Shown here piece after piece: positions 38,101-48,950 of a DNA stretch of 64,000 nucleotides. Made by a program: the position numbers and the translations under genes. Position 1 is the stretch's first letter. Each line of letters begins with the position of its first letter. The notes beneath the pieces are model-generated. The model saw only the letters and a list, made by a program, of their open reading frames with translations, did not search any database and was not told where the DNA came from. The DNA is from Scortum barcoo (lineage: Eukaryota > Chordata > Actinopteri > Centrarchiformes > Terapontidae). The DNA lies in assembly GCA_023238725.1 (NCBI GenBank), contig CM041546.1:7336483-7400482 (forward strand), read 5' to 3'.

Positions 38101-41100
38101 CTAAGTGCCTTTAAATTGTGTCCCGTGTAGAAATTATAATAACACATAATTTCTATCAGTAAAATGACTTTATACACAATATTCTGTTACAAAATTAGCT
38201 GATGTAAAGCTAAAGTGTTCAAATTAAAACTGTTAATATTTAATTATCTATCTTTTTTTCCCACAGCAAATATGGACATATCAAAATTATGGCACCCCAC
38301 ATTTAGTAATGTCTTAATAATAAACACTATAAACACACTATAAAACACTCAAAATGGTATCAGGTATAAATCCGGTATATTTTCCTCACACTAGCTCCAC
38401 AGTTTGGCTGCATTTAGCTGATGTAGCCCCCCCCCTCTGTGAAGCCAACCAGGTGTCTTCTGTTCCAACAAGTGCGGGGTTGTGCTGTTCTGACAGTTGA
38501 GGCATTTCATCCGTGGCAGGTGGTGCTATTTACACAGAACCACCTGCAGACAATTTGATCATATCAACTGAACACTGGCTGATCTTATGCAGACTCATTT
38601 GAGGCGTCCACAGTGTTCAATGATATTATAATCTTTCAGGTGACACGTGTAATTCAACTTTACAGAACGCTAAGTACACTTTTAAATCTGTTCCTTTTTT
38701 TTTTTTTTTTACTTCCAATGCAGTTCTCCTGTTGTGATCATTGAGACCTTTTCATTTACTCTAATGCAAAATTTTGCAGCATTTGCAACAGACGTACCAA
38801 CACTTCATATCTCCCCGGGTGATCAGCTTCCAACAAGGCCAGTCTTGATTGAAAAGCTGATTTAATGCAGTATATCAACCACGACATCCAGATCCAGGTG
38901 TATAGCTCAACTGATATTGTGGATTGTGAATAATGTTTTTGAGAAATACTGCAGCATAAACCAATCAGATCCTCAGATTCATATGGTTCAAATCAGTTCA
39001 CTCAGAGTAACTGGGAAATGTCTCTCGGTGAGGTGAGCTTAAATTGCAGCCCTGCAGGACTCTGCGGTTAGGTCATGAGTGAAGCTTTGTCTCTGGCTTG
39101 GTCACTATGGCATCTACCCCTGCCTTGCCTTTATTTACACTTCCTACTGAGAACACTTTGGAGGGTTTTCTGGTTCGTTCACATTTTCCGAACTTTGAAA
39201 TGACAGATCCGGTGAACTTTGTGTCAGCATCCCTTTGACTGCTAGCCACACTTTGGGTCGAAGAATCAACACTGAAAGCTGATTCTTATGGTGCTGTTGG
39301 TGCTTTAGAGACAGTACTGGTGTCATGTATAGTATGAGGTACACTTTATATCAGCATTCGGAGCATGTGGATGCAGCTGTTCTCAATTTTCATATCTGTT
39401 ATTTTTATTTCAAAATGTGTCGGAGAGGCCATGGATTATTATTATGGCCGCTCATTATTTCCCATTATTTCCCTCTTCCTTAGACGAGGGGTGCTCCACA
39501 TCCAGGACAGTAATGGTATTGATGATCTGGGCCGTCCACGCTGGCAGCTGACTTCCTGTCTGGCTGTCGTGATTGTTCTGCTGTACTTCAGTCTGTGGAA
39601 GGGAGTCAAGACCTCAGGCAAGGTGGGAAATGAAACAGTAGTCATGTCTCTCAATGTGAAAACAAAAGTATTGTAAAGAATCTTTCAAGTGAGTCATGTA
39701 CGTGGGTGTGTGTGAATTTGTATGTGCATTTTCACTCTCTTGAATGTGTGCTGACTCTGTGTGTGTGTGTGTAAAAGGATATTCTGCATGTGTGTGTCTG
39801 TGTGTGCGTGCGTGCGTGTACCTCGTGTGACCCTTTCAGGTTGTGTGGATCACAGCCACAATGCCCTACGTGGTCTTGACTGTGCTGCTGCTCCGCGGAG
39901 TCACTCTGCCCGGAGCTATCGATGGCATTAAGGCCTACCTCTCTGTGGACTTCCTGAGACTCTGTGATGCCAAGGTGAGTGTCGACGGGAGTGGACACGA
40001 GTGAGGTGAGAGTGGAGGGAAAGAAAAAGTGGCATGGGGAGATAACCGTGGCTGAAAGACACTTTAAAGGAAAGCTTTGACATTTAAAGTTTTAGTTTTA
40101 TTGTCTTCTCAAACATTAGTACTTAAAACAACGTGTAAAGACACCTGACGACTGAAAACGGCGGGGCTGCTCGAAAAAGACTTGGTGTCTAATGTGGTAA
40201 ACTAGACTTAAAATGACAGTGCTATGTCATTGAATTACATCATGACTGACAGACAGTGTATACCAGTAATAAGAGCAAAAGAAAACAAACACATAGGTTA
40301 ATATTAGATCACTGTGGAATTGATAATAGTGACAGATGAGTATCCACAGTCATGAAGGGTATATTTTACATTTTTCATATATTTTTTTTAATAAAAAAGT
40401 ATGTCAAGACAAATGCGTATCCCAAAGTAAATGGAGGATGGAAGATCGATGAGAGTTAAACTAAAGTTAAAAGACAGAAATGAAGGCAGGACAGTGGCGA
40501 GAGGGAGTCAAAAAGCAATCCCACAGTCTGCAAACAGCACACGGCAATTCCCTGCCTTACCTGGCAAAATGAATCCTCATTCATTGTGAATAATCTGAGC
40601 CTGAGTGTGGACTATTCCAGAGAGATATTATCTGTAAATGGTAAATGGACTTAGATTACACCACATGTCATTCACCACATTCATACACTGATTGGCAGAA
40701 GGTTGCATGTGAGGTGCCATCTTGCTTTTCAGGATCTAATCAAATACATACACCCAACCGCCACTGCAGACCACTTTGAGAAAGAATTAAACACAATATA
40801 GGTTTTCAATGTTAAGTATCATTAGAGAGGTATTTCCTCAGGGGCAGAAAAAAAGTGAGAAAATTGGTTCTGTAACCAGTCTCTAAACTGTGAAACGGAC
40901 TATCACATCTTGTGATAAAATCATATTTTTCTTGGTAGCAGGCGCCAAGAGCTCAATAAGTAAGCATGCAGGACTAAAGGACTCAGTTATGGAGAATGAG
41001 AGAAAACAAGAAGAAGAGAGGTAGAGAGATGCATGGCAGCAATTGGAGAATTAGATTAGATAGATGCATGAAGCAGTAATTTGCAAAATTACCCCCCGTA

Positions 41101-44100
41101 TTCACTAGCGTCTTTCATCTACTGCCGTTGAATGAGTTTCCTGCAATTATCCCTAATAATGGCTTTTTTCCTCTCCTGTGCCTTTTGTTTGCCGCTTCAC
41201 ACAAGTGTGCTTGTTCTGTCGCTCCCCAGGTCTGGATTGAGGCAGCGACACAGATCTGTTTCTCACTGGGAGTGGGGTTTGGTGTGCTAATTGCCTTTTC
41301 CAGCTACAACAAATTCAGCAACAACTGTTACAGGTAAAGACGCACAGGGAGAGGCAAGATTCACAGAGACACACACAGGGGGAGTAGCTCCTGCACACAC
41401 ACACACAGACACACACACACACACACACAGAGACACGCGCACAACATAAGCAGGTGAATTACAATAACCTTTGAAGCTCCTTGAAACCCGCCATGTCTTT
41501 GACACCATGCTGTGCAACAGACAGCCGTAACACCAATCAAAACTGTCGCACTCTTTGAAAATCATCAGCGTCCATGCAGGAGGCTTTTATCTCCTCGTTT
41601 GCCTTTTTTTAAAAAATGTTTCTGATAAGTGACAGAAGACACGGTCCACCTTGGGGATTCCTCCTTGAGCGTAACCCAGAATGCCAGAAATGTCCGACTT
41701 TGAAAAGTAATGACGGATTCCAAGTTTTCTGCATGTGTAAATTTTGTTATTTCCCTTTCACACACTAAGGTCCTATCCTTATTCGACACTGACCAACTCA
41801 TTTATTTGTTCATTTTCTCCGCTTAAACGTTTTTGCAATTGAGTGAGGTCACACTTTATTGAACCCGAAGGACTACTGTCAAATAACGGATAAAACACAG
41901 ACTACCTGAAAAATCCATAAAATCTATCAGGGGTCTCTAAATTATTCTGCGACCTGGACTCATTACAACAAGCTAGAATCATTTTAATGTAAAAGCCTGG
42001 AGGACACAGGTGTTGACCCGCCTATGACATCCTCTTTAATTGATTAGCTGATCAGTTATATTTATTGATTGTTTTATGGCCGATGACTGACAGATGAGCT
42101 AATGTTCTTTTGTTTACAATCGCATTCTGGTCTTTTTTTCACCCATTTTATTTGATTTTATTGGTCCAGAGACGCCATCATCACCAGCTCCATCAACTCT
42201 TTAACCAGTTTCTTCTCGGGCTTTGTGGTCTTCTCTTTCCTCGGGTACATGTCCCACAAGCACAATGTGGCCCTGGACAAAGTTGCCAGAGACGGTAAGG
42301 TTTGATTTCCTTGTTTTTGTAATGTAGCGCCTATATATGTATATGGTCTGCCTATTTCAATGTAGATACTATCATCAAGTTAAGGCTTCTCCCTCAGATT
42401 TAAAAAATGAATGATGAGAAACAGTGTATTTAAAATATATACTCATATACCAGCTTAGTTGTCTTTGCATACAAAGTTGAACAGAACATACTGTGTGTTA
42501 CAGGATAATAACACATTTTCTTAAGAACATTTATAGAAGCCATAGCATTTGTTATCGCACTTCATACATTTAACAATGAGCCACCCCTTCCATTGTAGAT
42601 TATCATCAGATATCAGCAGTGTAAGGGAGTGAAGGGTATTGGCTTGTTGATTTTGGGCTACTGTTCCATGATTAATTGATGCTACAAACAGCTTAGTAGA
42701 GGCAGGATAATGTACATTGTTTAATTATTTCAAGTGTCAACGATATTTAGGAGGAGGTATCTGTATTTGCCAGTAGTCGATGAGGAAAACTCACATGAAC
42801 CCAATGACCATTTTCAAATGCCACCAGTGCTGTAAGAGGATGGAAGTAGATTAAAATTAAACTCAGAGGCTGTTTTTATGTCTGCTTCCCTGTTAAATGC
42901 TTCCAAAAGCTAATGCGTATTTGCGCTATTTCTACTTTTCTTCCTTGAATTTCTTGTCCTTCAGGTGCCGGTTTGGTGTTTGTCATTTACCCAGAAGCCA
43001 TTGCGACGTTACCTGGCTCGTCAGTGTGGGCGGTTATCTTCTTCATCATGCTGTTGACGCTGGGCATTGACAGCGCTGTGAGCATGCAACACACCCGCGC
43101 ACACACTCAAATACACACATGCTCTTTCAGCCCTCGCCTTGTATGTGACATAAATTGTGTCAGAGCGGTTGTGATGTTTCTGCAATATCTGCATTTTATT
43201 GTGGGTATTTTAGTTTCTGTACTGTAATAAACTGAAATAAAATACTTTTTGGATATTTATCGGACAACAGTTTTCATTTTGCCGTTTTTATGTTTCGGAG
43301 CTTCAGTGCAGCAGTTATGCAATAAAAAAAGTTGGACATCTACAAAGTCTTAACAGCTCAGTTCTCGCTGACTTTGTGATTTTCTACTTCTTGCGTCTCC
43401 TGTTGTAGATGGGTGGGATGGAATCGGTTATAACGGGCCTGATTGATGAGTTTAAATGCCTCCACAAGCACAGAGAGCTGTTCACCCTCTTCATTGTCGT
43501 TGCAACTTTCCTCATATCCCTCTTCTGCGTCACAAATGTGAGTAAACTGGGGAGTTTGTTTTTGCATGCTGATGTTTTTCATGAGAAGGTTAATATTCAA
43601 CTCTGCACTGTGTTAGACTGTAGCAGATTTCAAATTTTATTATTTTCACAAACTTTTTTTTCAAAGCTCTCTTACTATTTAAAAGACACCTTTATGACAA
43701 AACATAATTGATTACAGAAGTATATTTCTGATGCATTCATTCTATTTTTCCCTCCAGGGTGGGATGTATGTGTTCACTCTGCTGGACCACTTTGCGGCAG
43801 GAACATCGATTCTCTTTGGAGTGCTTATTGAAGCCATCGGTATCGCATGGTTTTATGGTGAGAGAGATGGATAAAAGAGATGAAACAGAAACAGAAACAG
43901 ATGATTCATGTTTTCATGGTCAGCAAAGCCGATGCTATATTAAGGGTGTGATGAGAAATCTGTCGGTATAGGTGTGCTGTGCTTCAGTGCAACATAGCTC
44001 TATTAGACATAAGGATACTGCAGCCACAAGGTCCATTCCCACTAATGGTTTTGGCCTCTTCAGTCTCTGGTCAGATATGCGATGTGCATTAACTGTTAAG

Positions 44101-46850
44101 GTACGCAGACATACAGTAGAGCTCAGTGAGCTTAAATGTCCCGAGTTTTGACGGCTGCAAGTGAAACCTCTGTGTTCACCCAGCAGTGGTGAGTCACTAC
44201 ATAAAGAAAATTGCAGCTGGGGAACAGTCAATTTCCATTTGTCATGGAAAGGAGTCAGCTGTCTAATAGCTAGGTTGTAGATTGTTGTGGGTGGTAAGTG
44301 AGGGGGGGACCTCAAAGCCAATTTCTCTCCAGATGTCTCTCCATCTCTCCAGAAATCCAACTGACACTTGATTTTCGACTGTTTTGCCACCATCGCTTCA
44401 ATGATATATGTTAAATTTGTCCAGCGATCAAAATCTAAAATAAATTGTTTATCACAACAAGTGATAAGAGGGTTTACAAATGAGAATGACTCGTCTCCAG
44501 GGGATTTGTCCTGCACAGTTCCACTAATCTATCAGCACAATATGGAGCAAATACTTGAGTTGTTGAGGAGTAAATAACTTTTATTTATATTTATACATAC
44601 ATACATACATACATACATGCATACGTAGCTAGTACATGATGTGCTCATTAGTGACCACTTGTGTTTTTTTTTTTAAATGAATAACTAAAGACGAGCTGCT
44701 GAATGATGGATATTCTTTTCAGGTCTCTTTTCACCTACAGCACCACCAATAAAAACAGACTTTTCATAGAGTGTGAAAAACTCATCCCTCTTTTGAAGCA
44801 CCAGCTGGTCACAAAATAATATTAAGAACAATCTAAAGTTCAGGGAAAATGCTTGACCTGAACTTCCGTATTGAGTTTTTGTCTTACATCGACTGAACCT
44901 GCCTGTGGAAGGATCCATAAAGGGCTAAACACTAACCAGGCCCCAGGCGGCGAGGTCAGCATATTGCCCCACTTTGGTGGGTCCCGACCTTGGCAAGCCA
45001 GATAAATCAAGCCTAAGGCTTCAGTGGGCCTTTTTTTCCCATCCTCATAACTGTTGACAGGAACCCTTTACCCCTGATCACTGTGGTCTTTCGTTCTGCT
45101 GTCCACTACGTAAGTACATCTGGCTGTGCTGAATACCTGGTCGTCAGTCCGGATATATTCATCCGTAGTGAGAGATGCCTTCCGGGCAGGAGGGCACAAG
45201 ATAAAAATCTACAGCCAGGTTTATTAAGAGCAAGAAAGTCATGATATGGTAAAAATGGAGCCGTAGCTCATTAATGGCTTTGCAGCGTGATTTTAGTTAC
45301 AGATGGTTTGAATGTTGATTGTATTGTGTCATGGGTTTCTGCACAGCCAGAGTTTGATTTGAAATTATTTAATGGGACTGTACCCCAAACCTTTTGGGAA
45401 TGTAAAATGCACTACTGTAAGTGAATTTGACATTTAAAACTATGTGCTACCTTTATTACCTTGTGTTTCAGGGGTGGACCGATTCAGTGATGACATTGAA
45501 GAGATGATTGGCCAGCGACCAGGAAGGTACTGGAGGCTGTGCTGGAAGTTTGTCAGCCCCTGCTTCCTCCTGGTGAGTCTGTGCACAGACTCTGAACCAC
45601 CAACTGAACCACCAACAGCAACAACTTCAAAAAATGACTTTAACCATGGTATTCTATATTCTAACAATTAATCAGTTCAGCAGTAGTGGTGATCAGAAGT
45701 CAAACAGACAAGCCCAGATGTTTTCTAGCTTGTCCCTAAGAGCTTCGAGGTCACCTAAAAGATATAACTCATCTAGTAAAAAGCTTTATAAATGGTATAT
45801 AAAAAGGCAGAGAACTAAGCCAAGGCGATGTTAACAAAAACAATCCTTCATAGACACAAGACAGGATCATTAGATTCTCTTTGGTCTCTGGATTTAAGAA
45901 AACACTCCAAGATGATGGCAACCAGTCAGATTCTTGTTTGTTTGTATTTTTGCAGGTTTTTGCTTTAGAGAATGAGAAATGTGATTTAATGATTTTTGGA
46001 TTATGATGCTTGGCATTCAAAACTGTTTCTTATTGTGGATAGTTTTAATGAATTGGCAATAGAAATATCTTACTGCAAGTATAAATTCCAGCTCTCTCAT
46101 CCCGTATCAGAAAATTGCATCGGACCACTGAATTAATTTGAACTCTGAATCTTTCGAACTTATGGTTTCTCAAGGCTTTCGTATTCAAACTGTTTTACTT
46201 CCACAGTTTATGGTGGTGGTGAGCTTTGCCACGTTCAACCCCCCAAACTATGGCTCCTACATGTTTCCTCCATGGGCTAATATGGTGGGGTGGTGTTTGG
46301 CCATTTCCTCAATGACCATGGTGCCTCTCTATGCCATCTACAAACTCTGCACGCTGCCCGGAAAGTTCTGCGATGTAAGTCAAAAATTGAGCGAGGGGAA
46401 ATGATTTGTTGTCATTGTTGTCATTTCTACTATAAATCTTTGCTTTGCCCCTGCAAATATGTGTCATTACAGATCGAGTAAGTCTTGTTTTAAAATTTTG
46501 ACTTTTTTTTTTTTTTAATGACTTTTTTCAGATGTGTCAAACACTGTTCTCCCTTTCTCCTAAAACAGAGACTGGCTTATGCCATCACCCCAGAGACAGA
46601 GCATCATTTGGTAGACAATGGGGAGGTTCGGCAGTTCACAGTAAGTCCTAACTTCTTTTTTTTTTTTTTATTGTATCCTCATAATTGTTCATTGATGTTG
46701 CATAAATGTTTATGTTGACAATATTACACATTTTATCCTATTTCAAGGACGTTTAAACCACCTATTCTGACTAGTACAGTTGTTGCTGTTTTATTTCATG
46801 AACATATTCCATTTTTTTTCTCACAGCTGCATCACTGGCTGGTGGTCTGA
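33130..46850 (+). CDS. slc6a3: Sodium-dependent dopamine transporter (15 coding exons, 618 aa)
   Basis: Na+/Cl- dependent reuptake of dopamine at the plasma membrane of dopaminergic neurons (SLC6, LeuT fold, 12 TM segments). Exons: 33130-33216, 33697-33907, 35200-35331, 37650-37866, 39484-39622, 39840-39974, 41230-41333, 42170-42294, 42965-43077, 43409-43537, 43758-43857, 45472-45572, 46207-46374, 46569-46640, 46827-46850. The join is 1857 nt with every phase consistent; human DAT has 620 aa. Seen: GLMSSVV and PKEVELILVKEQNGVQ in the N terminus as in human DAT; substrate Asp83 (human Asp79) in TM1; EL2 disulphide pair Cys184/Cys193 and three N-glycosylation sequons; end HWLVV, a class II-like PDZ ligand (human HWLKV). 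The N terminus and EL2 favour DAT over the noradrenaline transporter. The first ATG has a weak context; the next in-frame ATG is Met11. Confidence 0.97.
33697..33907 (+). CDS. slc6a3: slc6a3 coding exon 2: N-terminal tail and TM1
   Basis: Residues 30-100. Ends in the TM1 signature GFAVDLANVWRFPYLCY, with Asp83 that pairs with the dopamine amine and the unwound region coordinating Na+. The cytosolic part has an acidic EEERETWGKK block before TM1; the preceding Thr/Pro-rich segment differs from mammals. Confidence 0.95.
33908..35199 (+). other. slc6a3: slc6a3 intron 2
   Basis: Includes a candidate conserved block near 34350-34450, a short TGTCCCTTCA repeat (34450-34480) and the TG microsatellite at its 3' end. 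No gene embedded. Confidence 0.7.
35159..35197. repeat. slc6a3: (TG)19 microsatellite at the exon 3 acceptor
   Basis: Uninterrupted TG run ending in TAG, so the repeat runs straight into the AG of the 3' splice site. It replaces the normal polypyrimidine tract. Confidence 0.97.
35200..35331 (+). CDS. slc6a3: slc6a3 coding exon 3: TM2 and EL1
   Basis: Encodes AFLVPYLFFMVIAGMPLFYM and then LALGQYNREGAAGVWKICP, the most conserved SLC6 block after TM1. Its acceptor is unusual: the TAG at 35197-35199 directly follows a (TG)19 run where a polypyrimidine tract should be. Confidence 0.95.
35449..35530. repeat. 60-bp-spaced GTCTGCCCAC repeat
   Basis: Two 22-bp copies differ at one base and sit 60 bp apart. 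The first carries the E-box CACGTG, the second CACATG. Confidence 0.75.
37005..37270. mobile_element. hAT-like non-autonomous element (MITE)
   Basis: Left end CAGTGGTTTCCAA and right end TTGGGAATCACTG form imperfect terminal inverted repeats, 266 bp apart, with no coding capacity. The ends are of the hAT-Charlie type. No clear 8-bp target duplication was seen, which lowers confidence. Confidence 0.5.
37650..37866 (+). CDS. slc6a3: slc6a3 coding exon 4: TM3 and large extracellular loop 2
   Basis: Residues 144-215. TM3 (VILISLYVGFYYNVIISWAL) then EL2 with the disulphide cysteines 184 and 193 and N-glycosylation sequons NNT, NCS and NSS. EL2 is shorter than in human by about six residues, and the position of human His193, a zinc ligand, is Ala197 here. 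Confidence 0.94.
37867..39483 (+). other. slc6a3: slc6a3 intron 4
   Basis: AT-rich with a long T-run at 38695-38710. No gene or clear repeat seen. Confidence 0.7.
39975..41229 (+). other. slc6a3: slc6a3 intron 6
   Basis: Includes the interspersed repeat fragment at 40636-40745; otherwise AT-rich sequence without recognisable features. Confidence 0.65.
40636..40745. mobile_element. Fragment of a common teleost interspersed repeat
   Basis: GTAAATGGACTTAGATTACA, then CATTCACCACATTCATACAC and GAGGTGCCATCTTGC resemble the widespread teleost repeat that usually begins GTAAATGGACTGCATTTATA. Degraded copy, class uncertain. Confidence 0.5.
41394..41430. repeat. CA microsatellite in slc6a3 intron 7
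   Basis: Interrupted CA run after a short spacer downstream of exon 7's donor. The rest of intron 7 (41334-42169) shows nothing else. Confidence 0.9.
42295..42964 (+). other. slc6a3: slc6a3 intron 8
   Basis: 670 bp, AT-rich, nothing recognisable. Confidence 0.7.
43078..43408 (+). other. slc6a3: slc6a3 intron 9
   Basis: 331 bp with a short CACACAC stretch near the donor. No other feature. Confidence 0.75.
43858..45471 (+). other. slc6a3: slc6a3 intron 11
   Basis: Contains a long antisense open frame (43935-44516), an ACAT microsatellite (44594-44624) and a GC-richer segment at 44930-45020. None is supported as a gene. Confidence 0.7.
44594..44624. repeat. (ACAT)n microsatellite
   Basis: About seven tetranucleotide units with one variant ending GCATAC. 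Confidence 0.9.
45573..46206 (+). other. slc6a3: slc6a3 intron 12
   Basis: 634 bp starting with a tandem CTGAACCACCAA duplication (45590-45615). Nothing else recognised. Confidence 0.7.
46827..46850 (+). CDS. slc6a3: slc6a3 terminal micro-exon
   Basis: Only 24 nt: LHHWLVV and stop. It follows the CTCACAG acceptor in phase 0 and matches the human end LRHWLKV, the PDZ ligand recognised by PICK1 in mammals. Confidence 0.9.
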   Translation: MHHWLVV

Positions 46851-48950
46851 AAAATCTGAGAGAGAGAGAGAGAGAGTGTGAAAGAGTGAGAGAGGGTGAG
46901 AAAATGGGCATTGGGTGGATGAATGCATGCGCAGCAAAGGTCTGAAGAGCTAAGACGAAGAGAGAAAAGAGCCATTCAAATCTATCACGATGGTGGTGGT
47001 GGTGGTGGGAGCAGTTTAAAAGTGCCGACAGAAAATCCATAGAAACTGTAGTGTTCTTTCATTTCAACGGTGTGTGCGTGTGTCTGCGTGTGCGTGAAGC
47101 TGTGCATTGACCCACCATTGTGTTGACACTGGTGAATGGGATTCAGTCGAACAGGTAATGTGGCGTTCGGGCTGCTTCTTCCATGAAAACAAAACTCTTC
47201 TGGATGGGATGACATGCAAGTTTTAGCCTCTTAATTATTTTTACCTTGCGGCTTTTACAGTTGAAAACATTTTAAAGTTACCCAGTTACCCAAGAATTAC
47301 CAGTAAACAGGTGAAAGGATGAATAGTTTACTTTGCACTGTGTCACGTGCATGGTGACACAAAATAATAAATACTACGTAAATGTTTCTTTGAGGCAAGG
47401 ATTACGATAAAAAGATTAAACATTTGGTCTCTGTGCATGGGGTAAAGAGGTTGAGTTATGCACAACATTAGGAAGAGTTTATTTCCAAAGTGCAGGGTCT
47501 ATTTCTGGGAAATTCTTTATATATTATTTCTACGTATTTTATATTTTCTATAGTAGTTTGCAATTTGCGGATCAAAGCGCTTCAGTTTTTTTTTAGCATG
47601 TAAAGAATGCCACAGGTTTTACTGAATCCCAGTCCATATCTTGTTTATAATATGTATTTATTTACTTGCTCTTCTTAAAGACTGTTATAATACACACAGT
47701 TCCTGCAGACTTTGAGAAAAAGACACCTACTTTTGTTATCATCAGAAGAATTTGCAGGAAAGAACAGTTGTTAATCAATACACCAAAACAAGATCCTTTG
47801 AGTAAACTATGTCTGAATAAACATGACCTGAGCCACAGAGCCAGTTTTATTTTAATTTTTTTAAAGAACAGAAAGGAGACAAATCAGTTACAAATCAATA
47901 GAATCAATTGTCTGGAAATAGAAGGCACTTCCTCTCGCCGTGTTCCTGTTTTAAGTTATTATGGATGGACACAGTCTGAAAAGATATCAAGAGTTTATTT
48001 TCACACTATCATTCCATCACATGGGTGAATAAACACAAAAAACCCTAAACCTGTATCTAATGAGGCTTAAACAGTTTTAAACAGCTTCCCCAAAGTCCTA
48101 TCTGCCTAATAAGTGAACAAATACTCCATTTTAAACTTGACAACATCCAAATAATTGTCGCTGACACACTGACAAAAACATTGTCATCAGCCTCACTGCT
48201 GATTAAATCAACCAAAGACTAAAAAGAAATTCAGATATAGCTTTTTGCCAAGGGATTTTCTTTCTTTTTAATCAACAGACCACTTGATTGTTAACTTTAT
48301 CAAACTGGGTCAATATGTTCCCCGTTATTACAAAAAAGCGTCAGTGTACATTTTCATTTTATTACATTTTAATTAAAGATTTTGTTTTTTTTTCCGACAA
48401 ATTTTCAGGTGGTGATTTGAAAGTTACGACTGTCACATTTCCAGAAAGCATAAAGCTTTAATTTTACCGTTTACAGAATCTTATTCAGTGTTTCAAGACT
48501 GTTTAAAAAGCTGCTTTTTATTGAACTGCAAATGAATAGTGTGTAATGTATTATATAAAGTAATTTAAGTTATATATTATATATGTGTAAGTAAATGTAT
48601 TGTAGAGGGGCCTGTACCGTATTGTACTGTATGATAATATTGAATAACAAGACCAACAAGATTATATATAATATAAATAAATATGGATTATTGCTTTGTT
48701 ACTGTGAAGTTGATACATATTAGCCTTAAGGATCTTGAAGAGAATTACATGGGAAATCCATATAAGTGTGATCCCCTTGAAGTTTTTCTGTTTAATCAGA
48801 AACCATAAAACATTTTTCACCTTGTGGTACATGTGACACACTAAAGGGTTAACTATGTCCCAAATTGTATGCCTGTGCTGCTGTACTGTGCCTTGTGGTG
48901 TTTCGGACTGTATGACTTTGTTTTGTACTGTCAAATAAAGTATAATTAAT
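46851..48950 (+). other. slc6a3: slc6a3 3' UTR (inferred)
   Basis: About 2.1 kb of AT-rich sequence after the stop with no splice or coding support, ending at the AATAAA of 48934-48939. It has a GA repeat (46859-46876) and a TGG repeat (46991-47006). A chance open frame at 47666-48028 has no domain. Confidence 0.5.
48934..48939 (+). terminator. slc6a3: Candidate slc6a3 poly(A) signal
   Basis: AATAAA preceded by a T/G-rich upstream element and followed by a T-rich tract (48970-49020). It is the best-placed signal before the featureless intergenic stretch; earlier AATAAA words (for example near 47366) could give shorter transcripts. Confidence 0.45.

Noticed and set aside
47666..48028. 120-codon frame downstream of slc6a3
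   Set aside because: Lies in the probable 3' UTR, low-complexity, no splice or domain support.
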